This document shows positions 1-9,538 of a stretch of DNA of 64,000 nucleotides, piece by piece. The translations under genes were made by a program, and so were the position numbers. Position 1 is the stretch's first letter. The number at the start of each line of letters is the position of its first letter. The stretch lies in assembly GCF_000835495.1 (NCBI RefSeq), contig NW_015622543.1:3696463-3760462 (forward strand). The letters run 5' to 3'. The stretch comes from Cladophialophora immunda. Taxonomy: Eukaryota; Ascomycota; Eurotiomycetes; Chaetothyriales; Herpotrichiellaceae. The notes beneath the pieces were generated by a model. The model saw only the letters and a list, made by a program, of their open reading frames with translations. It was not told the origin of the DNA and ran no database searches.

Positions 1-1349
1 TCCGAAAGGCCGGTCTCGAGTGCTTATTTGGTGTTATTGCGCACGCTTGGGGTTATTAGGTCAGAAGGCTGCGATCGACCGACGCCAGCTATCTCGGAAA
101 GTGCAATCAGGGTCGGAAAGAGCCGCGATTAGTTCTTGTTCTTGAATGTCGGCCGGTTGAACTCGGGCATGGAGGATGATCGCCCATTGACTTGCGTCTA
201 GAAATCGTCCAAGCCCTCACAGGACCCGGGAGAATTGAAAAGATTCTCCAATCTATATTGCTCAAAGCAAGAAAGTCGCAAACAATGATCGATCATGGCA
301 GAGTTTGATGAACTTTTGACTCTGTTACAATCTCAAAAACCGGGTTGAGTTACCTGTTGATTTGGAAATGGGGGTATTCCCGAGAGGGCCAGCCTTGTCG
401 CTTGGCTTTGGACAGAGTGACCAGACACCTCACTGAGCACTCCAATGGGGGAGGTGGAGCAGTGCCTTCAGTCAGCCTAGTGGCCGGCGGCATTGCGGAC
501 TAGCCTCTCTCGTGTGGCAGCCCTGGAGACAAAGGCGCAGTACTTCCACCAAGTGGGAGGGTTCTGATGGCGCAAAGGATGGGGATGTACCGAGTACTTG
601 GCATGGCGCAATTGGTCGGGGCTAGTGGTACTAATAAGCAAAACTCCACTCTCCAAACTGGGTATAGCCCCTCAAGATAACACGTCATCGATCCAATCAT
701 CCGCCAGCACAGCCAGCACCGCCAGCACTGCCAGCACCTCTGTCACTTCCTCCTTCTCCTCCTTCTATGCAGGGAAAATTCCCGCAGAGTGGCAGCGTCT
801 TGTCTGGTCTACCCCCTCCCGCTGGCTCTAGCTCCCTTAGATTGCCGTGACTGTTCTCCGCCCATCGCTCGCCCCATCCGAGACTCATTCCTTCCCAAAC
901 CTCGCTTTGTCAGAGCGAAAATGTCTCTTCGCACCCCCAGTTTCCCAAAGGTGAGTTCGTTCTAGCCAGACCGGTCCCTGAATTATGTCAGGACTCAAGG
1001 TTTCTCTACCCTACCATCCCAAACGGGGCAGGAGCACCTTGTTCACGCGATACTGCGTCATTCCTTGGGGGTGACCAGGGGCTTCTGCACTGAAAGCCAG
1101 CCTCGTTGGATATAACAACACCACACCTTCCGCGACTGTGATATGTTTAGTTGTCCATCAGGATTCAAAGATATTAGCAGTACTATCGAATCAATTCTGC
1201 TCCCGCCTCAGGCATTCAAATTCAACGTGGCCAGGTCCCCTGATACAACTCCGCATTACCCTTAAAACTCGATTAAAACCCACACCAATAACGGGAGCCG
1301 CCGCGTCGCCAACCTTGAAATCGCCCACACTGTGTACGGACAAGGAACA
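1..1349. other. Left-edge non-coding stretch
   Basis: No gene is supported. Reading frames here are short and lack recognisable domains. A Ser/Ala/Thr-rich 77-codon frame at 598-831 only reflects the 9-bp tandem repeat listed separately. The right end is presumably the promoter of the bZIP gene. Confidence 0.5.
703..738. repeat. 9-bp tandem repeat (GCCAGCACN)x4
   Basis: Four consecutive copies of GCCAGCAC plus one variable base lie in the non-coding left flank. It is a minisatellite-like tract with no visible function. Confidence 0.8.
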
Positions 1350-1976
1350 ATGCAGGCGATGGAGCAAGACTTCGTTTTGGGCTATCCGACAGCTTTCAGC
1401 CCGGTCGCGTATGACTGGTCCTATCCTTCGTCAGCTTCTTCGGATCAAAGTCCAACGGACATCTTAGACCTTTTGTTCGAATCGGCTCAAAACTCGCTGG
1501 GCGTCCAATCAAGCCACCATCGAAAGGAGAGTGATTCCCAGCAATCGCAAGCCAGTCTTTTCGGCAACACATTCTCCCAGCCGTCGTCCGTTGATTTGTC
1601 AGGCGGTTATGCGAGCAGTGAACACTCGGATGACTTCTGGACAAAGGAGGCCGTCGCTACCGACTTTGGAGATTTCCCCTCAGACTCGACAGTGACGGAT
1701 TCCAAGATGATGGACCGCAAACACCGGCGTCGCGAGCAGAATCGCAAAGCCCAAAGCAATTTCCGACAAAAGAGGAAGGAAGAGGTCCGCCGTCTTGAGC
1801 AGGAAGTCGAGGAACTCAGAGCCCAGATCGCCGGATACCACAAGCGCGGTCCCACGGTGGCCCTGACTATCTGCACTAGATGTCGCAACTTCTTCCCGAC
1901 ATCGGCGGGAACTGCGATGCCTCATTCTCCAAACTCTGGCGCTTTTGGCTCTGTTGAATCTGGTTGCGAAAGTTGA
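1350..1976 (+). CDS. YAP-like bZIP transcription factor
   Basis: Predicted nuclear DNA-binding regulator of 208 aa. The basic region (about residues 120-145) carries N-R-K-A-Q-S-N-F-R followed by Q-K-R-K, close to the N-x-x-A-Q-x-x-F-R signature of Pap1/YAP1-type bZIPs, but with Ser where the usual Arg sits. A short leucine-zipper-like heptad (RRLEQEVEELRAQI) follows. The N-terminal half is Ser/Gln/Asp-rich and may activate transcription. The first ATG in frame is 1350; a GTG 18 nt upstream is not a fungal start. The C-terminus after the zipper is short. A neighbouring frame stays open past the stop, so an unrecognised terminal intron is possible. The next gene downstream on the same strand is an O-methyltransferase, a pairing typical of metabolite loci, so pathway-specific control is an inference. 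Confidence 0.8.
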   Translation: MQAMEQDFVLGYPTAFSPVAYDWSYPSSASSDQSPTDILDLLFESAQNSLGVQSSHHRKESDSQQSQASLFGNTFSQPSSVDLSGGYASSEHSDDFWTKEAVATDFGDFPSDSTVTDSKMMDRKHRRREQNRKAQSNFRQKRKEEVRRLEQEVEELRAQIAGYHKRGPTVALTICTRCRNFFPTSAGTAMPHSPNSGAFGSVESGCES

Positions 1977-3197
1977 AAGCGCTCGGGGTCGACGGACTTG
2001 TATCGCGGTAAACCTCTGGGGGGCGCGATGACAGCTCTGCCTTCGAAGACACACCATGCACGTTTGAATGCCAACACAGTGATGAAGTCTCGTTCGCGTC
2101 CTCATGTCCGAACCAAGAATTGCATATTCTTGCCATTGTGGCTCACGGTATCTCATTATGCTCCCGACAGTGGCCACCCGAGAAAGTGCATGATTCCATC
2201 ATTCCCTCTCCGGCTATCCAATGGGTAGTCCAATTCCTTCGGCCGTGTTCGACCACAGAAACAGGCATCGGACTGAGACGTCCGGCCGGAGGCGCAGTTC
2301 TGATCTGATAGGTGCAGGATGGGTTCTGAGGGCCTATAACCGACCAGCCGAGCTTCATGGATGAGCTTACCGCTGACATTGGGTATGATTACTCTGTAAG
2401 AAGGTCGACACAGTGTGGACATGACCGGGTGACAGCTTTGCTCCATCTGACGTGCACCGGTTGAGAAAGGCCGTGCGTTTGGACGCGGGACTATCGGACA
2501 GAAATTGGCGGTGTCCGTGATTCATCCTCATCCTCGGTAGATTCTTCTGCATTAGCCAATGAACAGTGGTATGGTCTTAGTTCTAACCTACAACGACTCG
2601 CTTCTGCATAATTTGCCTTGGAGGCCTGAAGTTTCTCCGCTCATACGTCAAGCGAAGGGAAGTACAGAGTATGATGACATGATAAAACCTCAATCGGGTA
2701 TTGAAGCTTTTAAACGAGCAACCTAAGTCTCCATCATGCTACATATGCCGCCCACGTCTTCGCCTAATGTGCACTGAAACATGATACGAGATGCACAAGC
2801 TCATGCAGGCATATATCAGAGAAGAGTTCCCCGGGATCTACGAAGGAACTAGACCCCAACGCTGCTAAACGACACCCCGGAAATGGGAACATGCGGACAA
2901 CACGAGCGTGTCAGCGGGCGGCCTCCACAAAAGCCAATGCTTCCGAAACCTTTTTGCGGTCGCCATCAAACAAACCTACCGCACCTCCAAACAGCACAAC
3001 AGGGCATGATACTTTGGGCCGTTATGCTTCCAAACACAAACAAGCCCTTTCTGCCTTTCGCTGAATCTTACAGGACTTGAAGCCACCCATCTTTGATTCA
3101 GGCCGCCCTGGGATGGGGCGCGAGTCTACTGCTCTTACTTGACGGGCTGGATTACTGTCAGATAGGCCCTCCTGGGGTGGGGGAATGCCGATACTGG

Positions 3198-3217
3198 GAG
3201 AGAGAGAGAGAGAGAGG
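3198..3217. repeat. GA dinucleotide tract
   Basis: A perfect (GA)n microsatellite about 20 bp long lies just upstream of the TATA box of the O-methyltransferase. Purine tracts of this kind are common in fungal core promoters. Confidence 0.8.
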
Positions 3218-3233
3218 AGGAAGGGGAGGAGGG

Positions 3234-3241
3234 ATATATAA
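3234..3241 (+). promoter_or_regulatory. TATA box of O-methyltransferase gene
   Basis: ATATATAA lies about 85 bp upstream of the ATG at 3324, directly after a purine-rich GA tract. Spacing and sequence fit a TATA-dependent, inducible fungal promoter. Confidence 0.55.
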
Positions 3242-3323
3242 CCTTGGGTAACTTGTCCTGAAGATATCGTCCTCTAGACGCTTCATTCAATTTTGACCTC
3301 CAGCGCCTCCACCCGACTCACAA

Positions 3324-4690
3324 ATGTCCGACCTCGACGTTTCCATCCTGGACCTGGCCCAGCAGATTCAAGCCAACGCCAATACCATTTCCGAGTACCT
3401 GCAGCAGAACTCCCTCCCCCCCCTCTCTCTTGCCGCAGATGCATACCCATTCTTTCCGGGGACCGGGCCGGACAACGTCGACAGGTTCCCAAGACTGAAC
3501 GAGGACATTTTGAACGCGCGCACCCGGGTCCGGGAAGCATGTGCGACGCTCTTGCAGCTCGTCTCGGGTCCAGCAGAGGCATCCTTCGGTTTTCTGTCCT
3601 CGCACTTCATGTCGGCATGCATGCAATACATCTACCACTATCGGCTTGCCCAAGGGGTACCTGTCGCCGGGGACATCAGCTACAAGGACCTTGCGGCGGA
3701 GACGGGCACGCTGGAGGGCCAATGCGCCCGCGTGTTGAAATACGCCATGACCCAAAACCTGTTTCGGCAATCCAGACCGGGCCATGTGGCCCACACCGCG
3801 TTGTCCATGACCTTGCTGCAACCCGACTTCCGGGACATCGTGGGATATATAACGGAGGAAAGTTTCCTCGCTGCCCCCAGGCTCGTGGAGGCGGCCGACA
3901 AGTACCCAGGAAGCCAGGAGAAGAACACCACGCCGTGGAATCTGGGCCACCACACCGACCTACCAATGTTTGAGTTTTTCGAACAGCATCCCGCTCGATT
4001 GCAGCGGTTCATGGGCACCATGAGGTCGCTGGCATCCGGCGAGAGCTACAACATGAAGCACCTGGTAGACGCGTTCGACTGGAAATCCCTGGGGGACGGT
4101 CTCGTGGTCGACGTGGGAGGTAGCTTTGGACATTGCTGTTTCGAGATTGCCGAGGTCGCCCCGGAGCTGAAGTTCATTGTGCAGGACCTCGAAAAGGTGG
4201 TAACCCAGGCTCGACAGGAGCGAGCCAACGACAAGCACGTTGAACGCGTCGAATTCCAAACGCACAACTTTTTCACACCTCAGCCCGTCAAGGATGCAGA
4301 TGTGTACCTGCTGAGGTTCATCTGCCACGACTACTCGGACAAATATGCGGCGCAGATCCTGAGCCACATCACTCCCGCCATGGGCAGCAACAGTCGGATT
4401 GTGATCGTGGATGCCATCATGCCGGAAGTCGGTGCCCTAGGAAAATTCGAGGAAAGTCGCGCAAGGTAAGGCCATTTGCTTCCTAGAAACATGATGTGAA
4501 GTACTGTACTGATCATTTCCTTGTCAGGATCATGGATATGGAGATGATGCTCAGTTTCAACGGCTGCGAGAGGGACGCCGGGGCTTGGAAGTCGTTGTTC
4601 GAGCAGGCCGATCCGAGATTGGAGCTGCGTAGCAGTAAGAAGATACCTGGCAACATCCACGCCGTGATGGAGCTGGCATTGAGGGGATGA
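3324..4690 (+). CDS. SAM-dependent O-methyltransferase (family 2)
   Basis: Cytosolic methyltransferase of 434 aa in two exons, 3324-4465 and 4528-4690 (62-nt intron, GTAAGG donor, TTGTCAG acceptor, phase 2). It carries an N-terminal dimerisation/winged-helix region and then the SAM-binding motif VVDVGGSFGH near residue 260. An acidic motif (VQDLEKVV) follows, then RFICHDYSD, whose His is the expected catalytic base. The arrangement matches plant COMT-like fungal enzymes such as the sterigmatocystin/aflatoxin O-methyltransferases, which methylate hydroxyls on polyketides. Length is normal and all key motifs are intact. No polyketide synthase or peptide synthetase lies in the window, so the substrate is unknown. 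The nearby bZIP gene is a possible regulator. Confidence 0.9.
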
Positions 4691-4740
4691 GATAGAAGAA
4701 GTGATTACATAGAGAAAATTATATGTGTAAAGTCGTTGCC

Positions 4741-4800
4741 GGGAAATCCGCCTTCGGTTTAGGCGGTTCGGCCGCTTTAGGTATGGTCGCGGCCCGGAGG
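4741..4800 (+). repeat. Dispersed repeat, left copy
   Basis: A ~55-bp element beginning GGAAATCCGCC and containing CGGTTTAGGCGG recurs in the same orientation at 13028-13083, with about 80% identity by eye. Its first part is partly palindromic (CCGCC...GGCGG). It starts 50 bp after the methyltransferase stop. Confidence 0.75.
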
Positions 4801-5196
4801 TTACCACGTACGAAGATCGCGTAGGATGGCCCTTTGGGCTACCCAGGACTTGCAGCTATATCTGATTCTCGCAGGGCGCAAGTTTAGGGGGCTCTCTTCG
4901 TTCTCAACTCTCGAAATCCTCGAGCCGCCAGCCCTAATATCCCCGACACCACCTTCCAGGACTCGAGCAGTCTCTACGACGTTGATGGCACTGTCAGCCT
5001 CGTCCTCCACTCTTCCGTTTCAGCCACGATTCAGTATCAGTTCAGGTATAGATCGCTCCCTGACGATCTGTCTCAACTGAGACTCAAAGGCATTAGAGCA
5101 GTAGAAAGTCTCCCATACAGTGAGGGTGCAGGAGACCTTGAACTTCACACATCAAGATATCGACCTTCACTTTAGTAACACCCATATCGAGGGCCG

Positions 5197-6954
5197 TCAG
5201 GTTTGCTTGTTCTTCTCCGGATCCCACCAGCCGGGGAAATTCCCTGGGCCAACCGTCTCGAGCCAAAAGTTCTCCCCGGCGTCGATGTCAATCCTGTATA
5301 CCCTCCCGCCGTCCTTTCTGCCCTTTCTGATCGCCAAAGTCGCCACATCACCCTCTCCCAGAGGCAATTTTCGGCGATCCATGTTGTACCACCTTGCGTC
5401 CTTCATACTTCCATCCCAGTATTCCCGCGCGATCCGCTTGATATCTGCGTCTGTGGAGATCGTCATGGCGCCCCACACGTTGTAGTTGTGCACGCCAAGG
5501 GAGATGGCGAAGATGCGGTGGTCGGTCGATTTGAAGATGAGGATTGAATTGCAGCCCGAGCCGTGGAAGGTCAGGCTGATTTCTTCGTTATTGACGACCC
5601 AGAAGGAGCCCGTGTCGACGCCGACATATTCGATGTTGGGGAGGGCGTGTTCGCGTTGTTTGATGGTAAATAAGAGCAGGTATTTGGGTTCTGGCTGCAT
5701 CCAGCCTAGACGATCAGTGGTCAGTATTTACTGTCTTTTTTCCGGAGCCTCGAAGGAGCGCTTTCGAAACCAGAAAGGAGGGCAGAGGGAGGGAAGAATC
5801 AACAAACGATCGTCCTTACTCAAAATATCGAGAGTTGTAGGATCAGTCTCACGGACACAAATCTCCGTTTCCTCGTACGACGAAACATCTTCCGTGATTT
5901 CCTCCATCTCCTCAGGCCGCACGCGAACGTAGCTGGTCGAGCCCTCCCCGCCAACCCTTTCCAAGTATATCCCCAAGGGATATCGATCTTGATAATGCGC
6001 GGCTCGTTTGCGCTGACAGCTTAGAATCCCCAAAAAGACGTTTTGGCCCTGCGGAATGAGGGGAAGCTTCATGATGATACCTTTGTTGGTCATGGAAAAC
6101 GCTGGGCTCTCACCAAGCCTTCTCACATTGCGGCAATGTGCGAAGTCCCGCGGTGACGTGGCAAGTAGCCCTCCCTTCGGCGGATGTCTCTTGCCCGCCC
6201 AAGCAAAGATTGTATGGTCATCTGAAACCTTCATGATCTCAAGCTGCAATCGCCGGAAGGCTTCTCTCCCCTCTCCATAAGTCATCTGCATCTTCACGTT
6301 GAACAATCCCAGCAGACAGTACGCCTGATCCTCGACAACGGACGTCTTCCTCTTCGCAGCCCACGACATCCTCTGAGCCACGCTAATCTCACCTGCGGAG
6401 TTGGTCAAGAGAACCTGCTCGGGGATCCCGGTGACCTCTATGATGAGTTCCTGGAAACTAGATTTCGTCCCGATTTCTTTCCAGTCGCCCGCGAAGAAGA
6501 TCACGTATTGTGGCGCGACCAATTCCTGAAGCGTCCATCCACGCGTGAACCACTTGCTCTGCCGGAACTTGGAGCCCTCCTTGAGTGGATCTTCGTCGCT
6601 CGGCACGTCAGACAGGTATGCGTAGCACACCTGAGCTTGTCGGTACCAAACGAACATGGAATTGAGCGCCTGTGTCAACTCGACTTGATCGGTCTTGTTG
6701 ATGCAGCATGTGTCAATCCACACGTATTTGAATCCCATGTTCCGGGCCTCTTTGCAGCAGCGGAGGATCTTATCAGCGCCTTCGAGTCTCTCCAGCTCCT
6801 CGGTGCCGTCGCCAGCCTTGCGGTGCTCGATGTCCTGGAAAGAGACTTCCTTATCTCTCCATCTGTGGGAAAGGATCACATAGTCGGGAATTTCGGGTTG
6901 TGCTGGGCTTGGGAAGGACTCCACGATAATGTCCTCAGTGTTTAGAAGGCGCAT
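5197..6954 (-). CDS. HET-domain protein (heterokaryon incompatibility type)
   Basis: Predicted 547 aa in two exons on the minus strand, 6954-5820 and 5705-5197. The 114-nt intron has a GTAAGG donor and a CTGACC...GTCTAG end, and phase 1 is kept across it. The N-terminal HET domain shows YVILSHRW, then KYVWIDTCCINK, then RGWTLQELVAP, the three classic blocks. A later YCLLGLFNVKMQMTYGEG block is typical of HET proteins related to HET-D/E N-termini. The C-terminal exon has no recognised domain; no NACHT, WD40 or ankyrin repeats follow. HET domains trigger cell death on non-self fusion in fungi. Without the intron the first exon would run on for 31 non-conserved residues to a stop. Confidence 0.85.
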
Positions 6955-7821
6955 TGTGCAGAACGAGCGGGTGGTGGCGGAGTTTACACAGAAGAAATTG
7001 GCCGGGCTATTTGCCCCTGCTTCCCTCCTTTCAGAGAATCACAATCCGGGGAAGGCCAGTGACGAAGATGTCTGCAGGAGGGTAGTTTTTGACTGAGGAA
7101 AAAGCTCGCTGCATGGTACCCAGACGCCTACCATTCGGAAAGGTTGGCAGGTGTCGAGATCGAGGTGTGCTCGCCTTCCTCGGGGTGCGGCTCATTAGGT
7201 CCCGTGCGAATGCTGCAAGGATTGAGCAACATTCACGTAAATGGGGCCAGGTTGGCGCACATGCGTTCGTTGGCATCACGATTTCGCGTCCACCTGCGGA
7301 AGTAGAGCTGCACATTCTGGAGTCGTGGGTGCGATAAGGCGATAATGATAGGCTGAGGAGGGTGCGAAGCCTAGCGCAATGCATTCGTATTCTGTTCTTT
7401 TGTATTAACTGTTCTTGCAAAACTAGAAGTAGTGCAGTGTCGGCAGCTCAGCTATCCAATTGAGGGAAGCTTGTCCGACTAGATTCGAATAGAGCCCAGC
7501 CCGGCGCCTTCGTTCGGCTGCTGAGAAGCTGCCACGCGTTCCGTTGTAGGCAGGTGGCTGCTTACGGAGGACTCTGTCTCGTCTCGGCGACCAATTATTG
7601 CCAACCTTTGCCAGCCAGTGATCGAGATGCCGCACTCGTCCGAGCAACAGCTTTCCTTCTCGGTGGAAGTCCTCGAAGTTGCAGTGTGCGAAAACGGCCC
7701 GGCCAATGGAGACCTGCAGGCCGTTGAGGCTCTTGTGCTGTGCAGCGCTATTAGCATATAGCTGTCCCGGAGGGATGAGAGGATTTTTCTTGACCCTCGT
7801 AGACGACGAGGTCCGCAGGCC
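6955..7821. other. HET-CorA intergenic region
   Basis: Divergent promoter space between the HET gene and the CorA-like gene. No frame has a recognised domain. An open plus-strand frame around 7628-7765 could be an extra 5' exon of the CorA-like gene, but nothing proves it. Confidence 0.4.
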
Positions 7822-9510
7822 ATGTGTCTAGACTCTAGAATGGCTTTCAAAGAGCCAAACAAGCCCGCGGGCACACGTCCCGCGTTCTATTCGGTCGAAA
7901 CAAGTGCTATCATTCTTAAGGCGAGGCCAGCTGCTGATTTTCTCTTGAATGTTTTTGGAGTTATTTCTGATAATATGCAACAGAAAGCAGGCTGGAAAAT
8001 CCAGAGTTCTGTCATCAAGGACGTACGTGACGAGGCCAGCGCTCAAGAGTTTATCAAATCTATCCCTCAGGTATCTTTAAGCTTCTATGGCGGCCCGTCC
8101 CATTGACTTCGGTTGACGTAATTTGCAGACCGATAGACGTCGCAACTGGGAAGCAAGCCGCTTCCGATTACTGTAGAGACCTTATGAGCGCGAAAGTTGA
8201 AAAAGGGAAATCCAGGCTGACAGTATCTAGATGTGTCAAGACCAAGGATAGGAGCCAGCTCTTCGAGCAGACGGCCATTCTAGACACGGCAGCCGAGTCG
8301 GGATGGACAAACAGCGAATTTGCAAGATTTGTCCAGAAAGGCACAACGGGCTCTGCAGTCCTAACAGAGAAGGGAAATATCAGTAGAGCTCCAGCTCTTA
8401 TTCTGCAGTGCAGCGGCGTTCCAAGCTGAGCTTTTGATAACAGGCCTCATCCTCCAAACCCCAGACGACCAGCTGCCTTTTATGGCCCTCTCCGTCTCAG
8501 AAATCCATCGAGAAGGACGTCATCGAGGATCCGACTGGGTTTGCCTTGTCTTAGCGGATCCGGACGTCGATTTGGCATCATTGCTGAGCGAAACGTCATT
8601 TCCATCGGACTATGCCTCCCTGTTTCCCGACTTCATGTTTCTGCCTGTCTCCGTTCTCAAGAAAGAAGTGGAGCAGGTCAGCGCCCGCCTGATGAAGTTG
8701 AAGGAATCTGTGCTCGAAAAACAAGGCCAGGTCTTGTCCAGCGATCCTGGAGGCCTCGATGAGACCAAGAGCAAGCTTTTCGAGCTGGAGAAGACCTACT
8801 TCGAGTTGCGAGAGAGGTGGAAGTTTGGACAAGGCCTCGCTGAAAATCTCACAAAATGCTTTGGCGAGATCGTGAGGTTGCAAGCAAAGGTGAATCCCAA
8901 GGCGAGATACTCGAAAATCCTCTCTCGGCTGGTCAAAACCCAGCTCGCCCTGTCGAACATGACGCAGCAAGAACTTGATGCCATACCTTCTAAGTTGAGC
9001 CAGCAACATCGGATGGTAAACCTCCTTGGTCGAGTTTCTGAATATCAGCCGTGTGCTGACTTCATTGCAGATTGATACGAAATTGAGCATAATGGTGCGT
9101 TTCCCTCCAGTGCTGATGCAGTGAAGAGAGAGCCACAAATGACTGATTTACACAGATTGCAGAGGACACTCGCCGTGACAGCTCGTCGATGAAGACCATA
9201 GCGGTGCTCACGCTGATCTTCTTGCCAGCCACTGCTGTCGCCGTAAGTTGCCCCTTGGCTGCCCACGCTGTTCGATTCTAATGCCTCACAGTCAATCTTC
9301 GGCATGTCAATGTTTGATTGGAAGGCCCAGGACAGAAAGGACATTATGTCTCATTATTTCTGGATATATGTGGTTATTGCACTTCTGTTAACACTGGTCG
9401 TGGTTGCTGTCTGGATTTTGTGGTACACATGGACCCAAAGGACGTATGGTAAGAAAGGGCGCAAAGATATCGAGACCGCCAACACTCTGGATTGGAAGCG
9501 AGAGGATTAG
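7822..9510 (+). CDS. CorA-like two-helix membrane protein, multi-exon
   Basis: The C-terminal half is clear: exons end at 9015, then 9071-9094, 9156-9242 and 9292-9510, all phase 0 with good splice sites. They encode a coiled-coil-rich segment, then AEDTRRDSSSMKTIAVLTL, a first membrane helix, SIFGMSMFDW, and a second helix (VVIALLLTLVVVAVWIL). This is the layout of fungal CorA-like proteins, where the G-M-N loop of true Mg2+ channels is replaced; here G-M-S is present. The N-terminal exon 7822-8070 ends at a good donor, and 8128 is the likely acceptor. Between 8129 and 8367 the frames do not join cleanly, so a very short intron or a frameshift must be invoked. The conserved frame resumes at about 8368. 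The stop lies 28 bp from the stop of the convergent RyR gene. Ion transport is unproven; such proteins are often accessory and tied to recognition loci. Confidence 0.7.
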
Positions 9511-9538
9511 CCCATGGCTTCAGCAGGAATGAAGCACA

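Larger units (their letters stand above)
1977..3323. other. bZIP-methyltransferase intergenic region
   Basis: About 1.35 kb with no supported gene. Frames on both strands are short and mutually overlapping. The last 130 bp contain a GA microsatellite and a TATA box for the methyltransferase. Confidence 0.5.

Noticed and set aside
1680..2177. Minus-strand 165-codon frame overlapping the bZIP gene
   Set aside because: It lies antisense to the bZIP basic region and has no domain of its own.
3198..3217. GA tract as a possible GAGA-type regulatory element
   Set aside because: A simple microsatellite; there is no evidence for a specific factor.
3293..3973. Long frames on both strands overlapping the methyltransferase
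   Set aside because: They are shadows of the high-GC methyltransferase coding sequence.
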